A DNA stretch of 37,966 bases from GCA-002731945 sp913047775 (GCA_913047775.1 CAJWUE010000009.1:1-37966), one strand, 5' to 3'; positions 8,180 through 16,915 are shown, counted from the stretch's first letter. Notes: generated by a model from the sequence alone, not told the origin. Translations and numbers: made by a program.

Positions 8180-9190
8180 CTAAACCTCTTTATCTTGACT
8201 CCATTGCCCCAACGTTGCGAGAGAATTCATTTTTGCTCTATGAGAGAAAGCTTTGGAAGATAATCTTTCATTACTTTCTTTTCCGCCCCAAGCTTTTAAG
8301 GCTGAAGCTTGTAGCGCTCTACCATAAGAGAAGCTTAAATTCCAAGGAAATTCTCCTATTCTGTTCATAGCATTAAGATTTTCAGTGGCTTCAATTTCTG
8401 TTTGCCCTCCTGACAAGAAGACAATTCCTGGAACGCTGTCTGGAACAACATCTTGAAAACATTTAGTAGTTTTTGATGCTATTTCTTCTGGTGAAGATTT
8501 TATTTTATATAATGATCCATTAATCACCATATTTGGTTTTAAGCATATCCCTTTAAGATCAACTCCATGAGCAACTAATTCTTTAAAAACCCTATCAAGA
8601 GTTATTTTTGTTACTTCATAACATCTATTTATATCATGATCTCCGTCCATTAATACTTCTGGTTCAACTATAGGAACAATGTCATTTTCTTGACATAAAG
8701 CGGCATATCTAGCTAAGGCATGTGCGTTAGAATGAATGCATAATTCACTTGGGATATCTTTACTAACAGTTATAACCGATCTCCATTTAGCAAATTTAGC
8801 CCCCAGCTGATAATATTCCTGGAGTCTTTCACGTAATCCATCTAAGCCCTCAGTAATCTTTTCACTATTATTTAGCGTTAAATCCTTTGCGCCAGTATCA
8901 ACTTTTATTCCTGGGAGTGATCCAGATTTAGAAATTACCTCCGCTAAGGGAGTTCCATCTTTACTTTTTTGTCTTATGGTTTCATCAAAAAGTATTACTC
9001 CAGATATATAGTTTTCCATTGCATCGGTAGATCGAAATAGAGTTTCCCTATAGTTCCTACGATTTTCTTCGTTAGAATCAACATTAATACTATCAAATCT
9101 CTTCTTGATTGTCCCTGAACTCTCATCAGCTGCTAGTATACCTTTTCCTCTAACAACCATTTGATTCGCGATTTCTTTTAAGTTACTCAT
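8180..9190 (-). CDS. fba: Fructose-bisphosphate aldolase, class I
   Basis: This enzyme splits or forms fructose 1,6-bisphosphate in glycolysis and gluconeogenesis. The 336-residue protein is the eukaryote-like class I (Schiff-base) type: RGKGILAADESSGTIKKRF near the N-terminus, a WRSVI segment, and GICLKPNMV with the probable Schiff-base lysine at K218. LSGGQTEIEATENLNAMN near residue 270 is also typical. No zinc-binding histidine pattern of class II enzymes is seen. It lies 14 bases after pgk and 9 bases before efp. Confidence 0.95.
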   Translation of the reverse strand: MSNLKEIANQMVVRGKGILAADESSGTIKKRFDSINVDSNEENRRNYRETLFRSTDAMENYISGVILFDETIRQKSKDGTPLAEVISKSGSLPGIKVDTGAKDLTLNNSEKITEGLDGLRERLQEYYQLGAKFAKWRSVITVSKDIPSELCIHSNAHALARYAALCQENDIVPIVEPEVLMDGDHDINRCYEVTKITLDRVFKELVAHGVDLKGICLKPNMVINGSLYKIKSSPEEIASKTTKCFQDVVPDSVPGIVFLSGGQTEIEATENLNAMNRIGEFPWNLSFSYGRALQASALKAWGGKESNERLSSKAFSHRAKMNSLATLGQWSQDKEV

Positions 9191-9204
9191 TTTTTCACCT
9201 TATT

Positions 9205-10407
9205 TTATCTCATCAAAATTTCTACACCTGGCAATTTTTTTCCAGCTAACATTTCTAAGAAAGCACCTCCTGCGGTCGAAATATAAGTTAAACCATTTAT
9301 ACATTTTGATTGTCTTAGAGCTGCAATCGTATCACCACCTCCCGCAAAGGAAGTAATTATATTTTTATTTGTTAAGTTAGAAATGTATCTTGCTATTGAT
9401 GTAGTTCCAATGTCGAATGGTCTATATTCAAAAAGACCAAGAGGCCCACACCAAACTACGTCACTGCAGTTTGATAGACTTTTTTCTATATTTCTTATTG
9501 TTTTTTTCCCAATATCTAAAATTAAACCATCATTTGGAACCTTATCTATATTGTATAATTTGTAATCTTTTCCTTTTTTAAAATCATTAGCTACAGCTAC
9601 ATCCACAGGAAGAATAATTTCACAATCTTGTTTTTTGGCCATCCTCATAATTTTTTTTGCTTCTTTAACCATGTTAATTTCGAATATTGACTTACCTATA
9701 CTATATCCCTTTGCAAGAAGGAAAGTATTTGCCATAGCTCCTCCAATTACAATGACGTCTACTTTTTTCGACAAATGATTAATTAGTGATATTTTTGTTG
9801 AAATTTTTGATCCTCCAATAATGGCGACTCTTTTTTTACTTTTAGTATTCAAAAATTTTGAAATCATTGCGATTTCTTTTTCCAGAGATCTCCCTGCGAA
9901 GGAAGGTAAAACTTTTGAGATTCCAGTTACTGAAGCATGTGATCTATGAGATACTGAAAAAGCATCATTTATGAAAAAATCAGCATATCTTGCTAATTCT
10001 AAACTAAATTTCTTAAAATTCTTTTCTTCACCTCTGTGAAATCTTGTGTTTTCCATAAGAACGATACCTTTATTGGGTATTTTTTCTAATATCCTTTTTG
10101 GTTCTTCACCAATACATGATTTAGAAAACCTTACTTCTTTTCTAAGAGATTTCTGAAGGTCAGGAATCAACACCTTTAAACTCATCTTCTTATCTATACT
10201 TCCATTTGGCCTACCAAAATGAGACAGTAAAGATATTTTACATTCTTTTTTGATAAGTTCCCTGACGGTTGGTAGGAATCTTTTAATTCTAGTTTTATCT
10301 AGGATCTTTCCTTCTTTAATAGGAAGATTGAGGTCTACTCTGATGTGAACAGTTTTACCCTTTAAGTTTTTTTTTAAAAGTTGATCGAGATTCCTGAGAG
10401 TTGGCAT
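9205..10407 (-). CDS. pgk: Phosphoglycerate kinase
   Basis: PGK interconverts 1,3-bisphosphoglycerate and 3-phosphoglycerate with ATP/ADP. The 400-residue protein has the N-terminal substrate segment VHIRVDLNLP, SHFGRPNG, the ENTRFHRGEE block and FINDAFSVSHRSHAS. The C-terminal nucleotide domain ends with the SFAGGGDTIAAL motif. Lysine and isoleucine content is high, as expected for the AT-rich genome. It follows gap by 3 bases. Confidence 0.96.
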   Translation of the reverse strand: MPTLRNLDQLLKKNLKGKTVHIRVDLNLPIKEGKILDKTRIKRFLPTVRELIKKECKISLLSHFGRPNGSIDKKMSLKVLIPDLQKSLRKEVRFSKSCIGEEPKRILEKIPNKGIVLMENTRFHRGEEKNFKKFSLELARYADFFINDAFSVSHRSHASVTGISKVLPSFAGRSLEKEIAMISKFLNTKSKKRVAIIGGSKISTKISLINHLSKKVDVIVIGGAMANTFLLAKGYSIGKSIFEINMVKEAKKIMRMAKKQDCEIILPVDVAVANDFKKGKDYKLYNIDKVPNDGLILDIGKKTIRNIEKSLSNCSDVVWCGPLGLFEYRPFDIGTTSIARYISNLTNKNIITSFAGGGDTIAALRQSKCINGLTYISTAGGAFLEMLAGKKLPGVEILMR

Positions 10408-10410
10408 TAT

Positions 10411-11424
10411 CTATTTTTTTATTAATTTTCCGACAACTGATGCAGTGTCACTCATACGATTTGCAAATCCCCATTCATTATCATACCAACTTAAAACTCT
10501 CCCAAGCTTTCCTTTAATAACTTGAGTTTGGGTGAGGTCAAATATAGAGCTGTGAGGGTTATGATTAAAATCAATTGAAACCAAAGGTCTATTCTCTACT
10601 GCAAGTACACCCTTGAGTTCTTTTCTCGATGCTCTGATCATTGCGTTGTTTATAGATTCAATGTCAGTTTTCTTTTTTGCGTTAAAAACCAAATCAATCA
10701 TAGAAACATTAGGTGTAGGTATTCTAACTGCAGTTCCATCTAATCTTCCTTGTAATTCTGGTAAAACAAGACCAACTGCTTTTGCGGCGCCAGTAGAAGC
10801 CGGGATTATAGATTGGGAGGCCGCCCTAGCTCTTCTTGGATCGGAATGGAGAACATCCAATATACTTTGATCTCCAGTGAATGCATGAACAGTGGTCATA
10901 TAACCCTGATTTATACCGCATAGCCTATTTATTACCTTTGCAACTGGAGCAAGACAGTTAGTAGTACAAGAAGCATTAGAAATTATTTTATGGCTTTTCC
11001 TTATTTTATTATGATTGACTCCATAAACTACAGTAATGTCTGCATCATTAGAAGGAGCACTTATCAAAACTTTTTTAGCACCTGCATTTAAATGAAGTTG
11101 AGATTTTTCCCTTGAAGTAAATATCCCAGTACATTCCATGACTATATCTATATTTAGTTCTTTCCATGGAAGGTCTTCAGGATTCCTTTCAGAAAAGATC
11201 TTTATAGGTCCTTTTCCTGCATTGATTGTTGATTTTGTTGCCCGGACTTTCTGAGGAAGAATCCCATGAACAGAGTCATATTGTAGTAGATGAGCATTGG
11301 AATCAGGTGTGCCAAGATCGTTAATTGCTATAACCTTAACATCTTTCCTATTGGACTCAATTATCGCTCTTAATACTAATCTTCCGATTCTTCCAAAACC
11401 ATTTATTGCGAGTTTTATAGCCAT
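10411..11424 (-). CDS. gap: Glyceraldehyde-3-phosphate dehydrogenase, type I
   Basis: GAPDH oxidises and phosphorylates glyceraldehyde 3-phosphate. The 337-residue protein shows the Rossmann motif INGFGRIGR (7-15), the catalytic cysteine C153 in SNASCTTNCLAP, the partner histidine H180 in MTTVHAFTGDQ, and the terminal WYDNEWGFANRM signature. An aspartate at position 36 (AINDL) suggests NAD preference, though alphaproteobacterial enzymes can be dual. It is 17 bases downstream of tkt. Confidence 0.96.
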   Translation of the reverse strand: MAIKLAINGFGRIGRLVLRAIIESNRKDVKVIAINDLGTPDSNAHLLQYDSVHGILPQKVRATKSTINAGKGPIKIFSERNPEDLPWKELNIDIVMECTGIFTSREKSQLHLNAGAKKVLISAPSNDADITVVYGVNHNKIRKSHKIISNASCTTNCLAPVAKVINRLCGINQGYMTTVHAFTGDQSILDVLHSDPRRARAASQSIIPASTGAAKAVGLVLPELQGRLDGTAVRIPTPNVSMIDLVFNAKKKTDIESINNAMIRASRKELKGVLAVENRPLVSIDFNHNPHSSIFDLTQTQVIKGKLGRVLSWYDNEWGFANRMSDTASVVGKLIKK

Positions 11425-11441
11425 ATCTTCATCCTAAAATA

Positions 11442-13445
11442 TTATAGATAACTTTTAATCTTTTTTATTACACTTTCTTTATTAATTTCAAAATGATTGA
11501 AAAGGTCATTTGAGGGTGCGCTAGCACCGAAACTATTCATTCCAATAAAAACCCCTTTATCTCCTAGGTATTTATTCCATCCCATTCCTATTGAAGCTTC
11601 TATCCCTACTCGGATTCCATTTTTTCCCAAAACTAATTCTTTGTATTCATCCTCTTGTTGATCAAAAATTTCAAAGCAAGGCATTGATATTACTCTTGCT
11701 GTTATTTTTTCCTTTTCAAGTTCCTCTTTTACTTCTAAGGCTATAGATATTTCGCTTCCTGTAGCAATAATATTAACCTTTGCATCTTCTGTGCTAGGAC
11801 TAAGCTCATAACCTCCAAAACTGCTCTTGTTATTTTCTTCATATGTATTTCTTACATGAATGCAACTCTGTCGACTGAGTGCAATAATACTAGGTCCAGA
11901 ATTTTCAATTGCCAATTGCCAACATTCTGCTGTCTCGGTTGCATCAGCAGGCCGAAATACCTTCAAATTTGGTATCGCTCTTAGGCTTGGAAGATGTTCG
12001 ATAGGTTGATGTGTAGGACCATCTTCCCCTAAACCTATCGAATCATGAGTCATGACATGTATAACTTTTAATTTCATAAGCGAAGCCAGTCTTATTGCGG
12101 GTCTGCAATAATCAGAAAAAACTAAAAAAGTTCCAGAATAAGGTAATATCCCTTTGTGTAACGCCATTCCATTCATCGCTGCCGCCATAGCATGCTCTCT
12201 TATCCCGTAATGAATAAACCTACCTTGAAAATTATCCTTGCTTAATACTCCAAGATCTTTTGTTTTTGTATTGTTTGAACCAGTTAAGTCTGCAGAACCA
12301 CCTATTGTATTTTCAATTATTGGATTGATAGATTCCAACACCTCTTGAGATGATTTTCTTGTAGCCCAATTAGGTTCTTCGTTAGCAAATCTTTTTTTTA
12401 GGTCCATAATGACATTGTTTAGGCCGACAGGTATATTTCCTTTAATTGTATTTTTAAACTTTATTCCTTTTTTTTCATCCATCTTGTTAAGTCGATTTTC
12501 CCAATCTTTTCTTGTTGAAGTGTTTTTCAATCCTACTAGACGCCACGCATCTTTAATTTCAGGAGGAATTTCAAAAGGTTCATAATTCCAATTAAGAGAC
12601 TTTCTCATTTCTGCTATTTCTTCCTTACCTAATGGGGAACCATGAGTAGATGATTGTCCTGATTTGGTTGGTGCTCCCAAACCAATTGTAGTTTTACATG
12701 CTATAAGTGAGGGTAGGTTAGATACCAATGCCATTTTGATAGCTTTTTCAATTTCCTTAAAATTGTGGCCATTAATCCTTTCAACACTCCAACCTGACGC
12801 TTCAAATCTTTTAAGTTGATCAGTGGAATCTGACAAATCAACGCTTCCGTCTATTGAAATATTATTATCATCAAAAAGAACAATTAACTTGTTTAAACAA
12901 AGATGCCCTGCCAAACTTATGGCTTCATGACTAATACCCTCCATTAAATCACCGTCAGAAGCAATCACATAAGTATTATGATTAACTAATTCATCACCAA
13001 AACGATTATTTAAAACTTTCTCTGCTATAGCCATTCCAACTGCTGTTGAAATTCCTTGCCCTAAAGGTCCTGTCGTAGTTTCTACACCTAGCGTATGCCC
13101 ATACTCAGGATGACCAGGAGTAATTGAACCGAGTTGTCTAAAATTCTTTAGTTGTTCTATAGTCATATCTTCGTAACCTATTAAATGATTTACGGCGTAG
13201 AGAAGCATAGAACCATGACCTGCAGAAAGGATTAAACGATCTCTATCAGGCCAATTTGGTTTTTTTGGATCAATCTTAAGAAACTTTGAATATAGAACTG
13301 TCGTGAAATCAGAGGCACCCATAGGCATCCCAGGGTGACCAGAATTTGCATTCTCAACTGCATCGGCGGCTAAAAAACGAATGGCATTTGCCATATCGTT
13401 TAGACTAACTTCGTTTCGACGTTCTTCTTTTTTATTCTCTTTCAA
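11442..13445 (-). CDS. tkt: Transketolase
   Basis: A thiamine-diphosphate enzyme that transfers two-carbon units in the pentose phosphate pathway. The 667-residue protein has AVENANSGHPGMPMGASD at the N-terminus, the ThDP-binding segment ASDGDLMEGISHEA with downstream DDNNISIDG, and the pyrimidine domain with GIREHAMAAAMNG and HDSIGLGEDGPTHQP. The frame opens with a TTG at 13445 with no obvious ribosome site; an ATG 17 codons later (MANAIRFLAAD) is an alternative start. It is the first gene of the tkt-gap-pgk-fba-efp-suhB run. Its need for thiamine diphosphate is notable given the thiamine-uptake unit at 26270-29173. Confidence 0.95.
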   Translation of the reverse strand: MKENKKEERRNEVSLNDMANAIRFLAADAVENANSGHPGMPMGASDFTTVLYSKFLKIDPKKPNWPDRDRLILSAGHGSMLLYAVNHLIGYEDMTIEQLKNFRQLGSITPGHPEYGHTLGVETTTGPLGQGISTAVGMAIAEKVLNNRFGDELVNHNTYVIASDGDLMEGISHEAISLAGHLCLNKLIVLFDDNNISIDGSVDLSDSTDQLKRFEASGWSVERINGHNFKEIEKAIKMALVSNLPSLIACKTTIGLGAPTKSGQSSTHGSPLGKEEIAEMRKSLNWNYEPFEIPPEIKDAWRLVGLKNTSTRKDWENRLNKMDEKKGIKFKNTIKGNIPVGLNNVIMDLKKRFANEEPNWATRKSSQEVLESINPIIENTIGGSADLTGSNNTKTKDLGVLSKDNFQGRFIHYGIREHAMAAAMNGMALHKGILPYSGTFLVFSDYCRPAIRLASLMKLKVIHVMTHDSIGLGEDGPTHQPIEHLPSLRAIPNLKVFRPADATETAECWQLAIENSGPSIIALSRQSCIHVRNTYEENNKSSFGGYELSPSTEDAKVNIIATGSEISIALEVKEELEKEKITARVISMPCFEIFDQQEDEYKELVLGKNGIRVGIEASIGMGWNKYLGDKGVFIGMNSFGASAPSNDLFNHFEINKESVIKKIKSYL

Positions 13446-13534
13446 TTTTAGAAACTTATTCTCTTTTTTTTAATTTGAAGAAACAATATTTAAACGTCAA
13501 CGTGTATTATTTTTATATCTTGATTGATTATCAG

Positions 13535-13562
13535 TTGAACCTTTTTTCTTTAAATGTATAGT
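13535..13562 (+). promoter_or_regulatory. Candidate sigma-70 type promoter for the zapA operon
   Basis: TTGAAC (13535-13540) and TATAGT (13557-13562) are separated by 16 bases and match the -35 and -10 hexamers at 4 and 5 of 6 positions. Transcription would begin about 7 bases later, almost at the ATG at 13572, so the message would be leaderless or nearly so. This is pattern matching in AT-rich sequence and could be chance. Confidence 0.35.
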
Positions 13563-13571
13563 TAAAGAACT

Positions 13572-13796
13572 ATGGTTAAAATATTGAAAGAATTAGCAGA
13601 ATATATCTCAACAGTAGAAAAAAAATCTTTTAATTTGATAAAAAAGTATGAGAAAACAGTTTTAGATCTGAATAAAGCAAATAGTATAATTGGGGATTTA
13701 CAGGAAAAACTAGAGACTAGCGAATCATCTAGAATAAGCGCAAAAAAGAATATCGAAGTCTTAATAAAAAAAATAAGAAATAATAAGCTATCTTAG
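13572..13796 (+). CDS. Small coiled-coil protein upstream of zapA (DUF4164-like position)
   Basis: A 74-residue, lysine-rich protein predicted to be almost entirely helical, with a heptad-like segment from about residue 20 to 68 (LDLNKANSIIGDLQEKLE). No catalytic motif or membrane segment is visible. In many alphaproteobacteria a short coiled-coil protein of the DUF4164 type lies just before zapA, and position and character fit that, though sequence similarity is weak. It is 12 bases before zapA, so the two are probably co-transcribed and it may act in the Z-ring. No ribosome-binding site is clear. Confidence 0.6.
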   Translation: MVKILKELAEYISTVEKKSFNLIKKYEKTVLDLNKANSIIGDLQEKLETSESSRISAKKNIEVLIKKIRNNKLS

Positions 13797-13808
13797 ACAA
13801 TTGAGAAC

Positions 13809-14081
13809 ATGAGCAATATTACAATTGAAATAAATAATAGAGAATTTCTAATAGCATGCCCTGATGGTGAAGAGGAAAGGGTGCTTAAATTAGCTGAAAG
13901 GTTTTCCGAAAGGGTTTCAAAAATTTCTGAGCGTTTAAATGACCTAGATCACCAGAGATTATTTCTAATAGCAGGCATAGAGGCGGAAGAAGATAATCAA
14001 AATATTCTTGAGTCGCAAGGTATTGAACAATCGACAAGGAGATTAAAAAATATTCTAGAAAGACTAGAAAAAGTGGAGTAA
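13809..14081 (+). CDS. zapA: Cell division protein ZapA
   Basis: ZapA binds FtsZ and bundles protofilaments at midcell. The 90-residue protein has the family N-terminus with a beta-hairpin (ITIEINNREFLIACPDGEEE), then an amphipathic helix (VLKLAERFSERVSKISERL) and a coiled-coil C-terminus (RRLKNILERLEKVE). The CPDGEEERV motif is typical of alphaproteobacterial ZapA. Its place immediately before 6S RNA and the 5-formyl-THF cyclo-ligase gene is the conserved proteobacterial arrangement and supports the call. Confidence 0.85.
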   Translation: MSNITIEINNREFLIACPDGEEERVLKLAERFSERVSKISERLNDLDHQRLFLIAGIEAEEDNQNILESQGIEQSTRRLKNILERLEKVE

Positions 14082-14092
14082 ACTTTAAGACC

Positions 14093-14240
14093 AAAGAGCT
14101 GCAAGATTTGTTAGGGATTAAATTCGTGCCTTAATTTTCTCTAGGGAGTTGGAAGTATTGTAATCGTGGTTACTTTGCAGAAACGCCCACCTATTTTTTT
14201 AGGCTACCGAGGAAAGTTCCAACGGTCATTGTGGCTCATT
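14093..14240 (+). ncRNA. ssrS: 6S RNA
   Basis: 6S RNA mimics an open promoter and sequesters sigma-70 RNA polymerase in stationary phase. The 165-base gap between zapA and the cyclo-ligase gene is where proteobacterial 6S RNA is normally encoded. I can draw a closing stem of nine pairs (14096-14104 GAGCTGCAA with 14229-14237 TTGTGGCTC, including G-T pairs) and an inner stem of seven pairs (14148-14154 GTTGGAA with 14217-14223 TTCCAAC), leaving a long open rod of the right overall size, about 150 bases. The segment AAACGCCCACCT followed by GGCTACCGAGG resembles the 3' half of other alphaproteobacterial 6S RNAs. Exact ends are estimates. Confidence 0.75.
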
Positions 14241-14246
14241 TTATTA

Positions 14247-14819
14247 ATGAATATAAATTCAGAAAAAAAAGAGGCAAGACAATATTGGAAGGCGAAAAGA
14301 AATGATTTTTACCTTGGTCCGAATGATTCTTTAAAGACGGATCTAATCAAAAATTTTTTTGAACTAGTGGGAGAAGTTGAAGATAAAATAATTGGTGGAT
14401 ATTATCCTGTTGATTCAGAAATAGACTGTTTAGAAATATTAAATCTTTGTCAACGATCTGGAGCAATCACATCTATTCCGTATATCAATTCGAAAGGTTT
14501 AATAGATTTCAGGAAATGGAGTCATCAAGAACCGTTAGTTAATGGAGCATTCAATATACCTACATCAAAAAATAAAGATTTAGTTATTCCGGATATTATA
14601 ATTATACCACTTTTATCTTTTGACAAATTAGGTACAAGACTTGGAATGGGATCAGGTATCTATGATAGATCATTGCCTTTTTACAATATTAGTTTAAAAA
14701 TTGGTTTAGCCTTTTCAGGTCAAATTAGTTCTAAGATCCCAAAGACGGATTACGATCATCCTCTTGATGCGGCTGTTACAGAGAAAAAAATATATAGGTT
14801 TAATGAGGTATTGAAGTGA
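14247..14819 (+). CDS. fthC: 5-formyltetrahydrofolate cyclo-ligase
   Basis: This enzyme uses ATP to turn 5-formyl-THF into 5,10-methenyl-THF. The 190-residue protein starts MNINSEKKEARQYWKAKR, the usual basic N-terminal helix. It carries GGYYPVDSEID, IIPLLSFDKLGTRLGMGSG and YDRSL, the ATP/folate-binding signature near residues 130-150. The frame is open to a GTG at 14166, but that start would lie inside 6S RNA and give a non-family N-terminus, so the ATG at 14247 is chosen. The stop overlaps the GTG start of the next gene by 4 bases. Confidence 0.9.
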   Translation: MNINSEKKEARQYWKAKRNDFYLGPNDSLKTDLIKNFFELVGEVEDKIIGGYYPVDSEIDCLEILNLCQRSGAITSIPYINSKGLIDFRKWSHQEPLVNGAFNIPTSKNKDLVIPDIIIIPLLSFDKLGTRLGMGSGIYDRSLPFYNISLKIGLAFSGQISSKIPKTDYDHPLDAAVTEKKIYRFNEVLK

Positions 14820-15613
14820 GAATTATTTTTCTAGGCGATATAGTAGGAAGGGCAGCAAGAGAAGAAATACAAAACTCACTTCCTAGGATCAAAGAAGATC
14901 ATAAAATTGATTTTGCAATAGTTAATGGTGAAAATGCAGCCGGAGGTTTCGGAATCACCGAGGAGATTTGTAATAATCTTTTCGTTTCAGGTGTAGATTG
15001 TATTACAACAGGTAATCATTTGTGGGATCAAAGAGAGATCATTAATTATATTGACTGTGAGCAACGTCTTCTTAGACCGGCTAACTTTCCAAATGGTACA
15101 CCTGGTAAAGGTTTTGGTATTTTTGAAAACGAATTTGGGAATGTACTTGTTATAAATATTATGGGTAGACTATTTATGGATCCTTTGGACGATCCATTTA
15201 AGCTAATAGATGAAATATTAGACTCTAACCCTATTGGAAAAAATAATGATGCTATTGTAATAGATTTTCATGGTGAAGCTACTTCAGAAAAGGTCGCGAT
15301 GGGCCATTTTTGTGATGGTAGGGCAAGTCTAGTAGTAGGGACGCATACCCACATTCCTACTTCTGATTATCAAATACTTCCTTCAGGTACCGCTTACCAA
15401 TCTGATGCAGGTATGTGTGGAGATTATGATTCAGTTATTGGTATGGAAAAGACAGAACCAATGAGAAGGTTCTTGGAAAAAACGCCGGGTAATAGATTTA
15501 ATCCTGCGCAGGGAGAACCTACTTTATGTGGAGTTATAATCGAAACAGAGAAGAACGGTTTATCTAAATCAATAGAACCTATAAGATTGGGAGGTGTATT
15601 ATCATCTACATAA
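14816..15613 (+). CDS. YmdB-like metallophosphoesterase (TIGR00282 family)
   Basis: A 265-residue dinuclear-metal phosphoesterase. Metal ligands expected for the family are visible: D8 in FLGDIVG, E39-N40 in NGENAAGGFGIT, N67-H68 in TGNHLWD, a histidine in DFHGEAT near 151 and the GTHTHIPT pair near 176-178. Members such as Bacillus YmdB hydrolyse 2',3'-cyclic nucleotides and affect RNA turnover; the role in alphaproteobacteria is not settled. A GTG start overlaps the preceding stop codon (GTGA). The next gene, yebC, begins 30 bases later. Confidence 0.88.
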   Translation: MRIIFLGDIVGRAAREEIQNSLPRIKEDHKIDFAIVNGENAAGGFGITEEICNNLFVSGVDCITTGNHLWDQREIINYIDCEQRLLRPANFPNGTPGKGFGIFENEFGNVLVINIMGRLFMDPLDDPFKLIDEILDSNPIGKNNDAIVIDFHGEATSEKVAMGHFCDGRASLVVGTHTHIPTSDYQILPSGTAYQSDAGMCGDYDSVIGMEKTEPMRRFLEKTPGNRFNPAQGEPTLCGVIIETEKNGLSKSIEPIRLGGVLSST

Positions 15614-15643
15614 TATTGGCTTATCAATTTAAGGAATTTAGAT

Positions 15644-16387
15644 ATGGCGGGTCACTCCAAATTCAAGAATATTCAATATAGAAAAGGTTCTCAGGATAAA
15701 AAACGGTCAAAGTTATTTGCAAAAATTACCAAAGAAATTACCGTTGCTGCAAAACTTGGAATGCTTGACCCAGAGTCCAACCCAAGGTTAAGGTCAGCCA
15801 TCTCTACAGCAAGATCACAAAATATGCCTAAGGATAATATTGAAAGAGCTATCAAGAAAAGCTCTGATGAGAATGCTGAAACTTATGATGAAGTAAGATA
15901 CGAAGGCTTTGGTCCTTCAGGAGTAGGTGTTATAATTGAAACCTTAACAGACAATAGAAATAGAACCGCTGGAGATATTCGCTCAATTTTTTCTAAATGG
16001 GGTGGAAATTTGGGAGAAACGGGATCGGTGAGTTTTATGTTTAATCATTATGGAAAAATTAATGTTCCTTCTGAAGAAATAGATTTTGAGAAAATTTTTG
16101 ATATCTCTTTGGAAGCAGGTGCAACTGATTGTGACATATCCGAGGATATATATGAAGTGTCTTGTTCATCTGATGATCTTCACAATATAGCGTATATTAT
16201 TGAGGAGAAAATAAATTTACCTGTTAAAGCCCAATTAAGCTGGAAGCCTTTAAATATTGTTAATGTTGACAAAGAATCAGCCCATAAAGTTATTGATATG
16301 GTTAATTCTCTGGATGATCATGATGATGTACAAGAAGTTTTTTCTAATTTTGATATTCCGGAAGAATTGTTTGAAGAATTAAAATGA
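15644..16387 (+). CDS. yebC: YebC/PmpR family protein
   Basis: The start MAGHSKFKNIQYRKGSQDKK and the EVRYEGFGPSGVGVIIETLT and NRNRTAGDIRSIFSKWGG blocks identify YebC, a three-domain protein of about 245 residues. Members have been described as transcription regulators and more recently as ribosome-associated factors that relieve proline stalling, which would complement EF-P. In most proteobacteria yebC directly precedes ruvC; here the next gene, 15 bases away, is instead an Hjc-like nuclease. Confidence 0.95.
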   Translation: MAGHSKFKNIQYRKGSQDKKRSKLFAKITKEITVAAKLGMLDPESNPRLRSAISTARSQNMPKDNIERAIKKSSDENAETYDEVRYEGFGPSGVGVIIETLTDNRNRTAGDIRSIFSKWGGNLGETGSVSFMFNHYGKINVPSEEIDFEKIFDISLEAGATDCDISEDIYEVSCSSDDLHNIAYIIEEKINLPVKAQLSWKPLNIVNVDKESAHKVIDMVNSLDDHDDVQEVFSNFDIPEELFEELK

Positions 16388-16402
16388 TTTGTTACGTTAA
16401 AA

Positions 16403-16915
16403 ATGGCTTCTCCTCAAAAAACTAAAGGTAAATCTTACGAAAACGCCAAAGCTAATTTTTTGACAGAAATTTTTTCTGAAAAGTTTATTCGTGTTCCTAC
16501 TTCAGGAGCATTTCTTGGTGGAAAAAATTATGATAGACGATTTGACATGACTCAAGGTCAAGTGATGGCTTTTAAGGGAGATATAATACCTCCCGATGAT
16601 TGGAAATTTTTTAATTGTGAATGTAAATTTTATAAAGATTTCAAATTTCACTTGCTATTTAATGAGTCAAAAGTTCTTGATAGTTGGATAGAGGAAACTT
16701 TGAGCACAGCTAACGAAAATGATCTTAATCTTATCTTTATGAAATTCAACAATATTGGTGAATATATAGCCTTCCAATCAAAAGAAAAATTTAGGGTAAC
16801 AAAACATCTCAAATATAAAAAAGGTTGGTATTTTACTTCACATGAGAGCTTTTGGAATGATTTTAACGTTAATAGAATACGGGAAAGATGCAAAGGTATA
16901 GATATAGAGAATTAA
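16403..16915 (+). CDS. PDDEXK nuclease resembling archaeal/phage Holliday-junction resolvase (Hjc-like), in the ruvC position
   Basis: A 170-residue protein with a PDDEXK-type active site. The pattern KGKSYE (E13), RVPTSGAF (30-37), KGDI (D60) and ECK (E73, K75) reproduces the archaeal Hjc arrangement: E near the start, a serine-glycine loop, then D and E-x-K. The D-to-ExK spacing of 13 residues equals that of Pyrococcus Hjc (D33, E46, K48), while the loop before D60 is about 23 residues longer. The following DSWIEETL and LNLIFMKFNNIGEYIAF resemble the later Hjc helix and strand. I also recall similar SGAF-GGKN proteins in marine phages. It sits between yebC and ybgC, exactly where ruvC-ruvA-ruvB normally lie, suggesting a replacement junction resolvase. 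Activity is inferred; a restriction-like or other nuclease role is possible. Confidence 0.7.
   Translation: MASPQKTKGKSYENAKANFLTEIFSEKFIRVPTSGAFLGGKNYDRRFDMTQGQVMAFKGDIIPPDDWKFFNCECKFYKDFKFHLLFNESKVLDSWIEETLSTANENDLNLIFMKFNNIGEYIAFQSKEKFRVTKHLKYKKGWYFTSHESFWNDFNVNRIRERCKGIDIEN

Noticed and set aside
14166..14246. Upstream GTG extension of the 5-formyl-THF cyclo-ligase gene
   Set aside because: The extension overlaps the 6S RNA, has no family similarity, and the ATG at 14247 gives the normal N-terminus.
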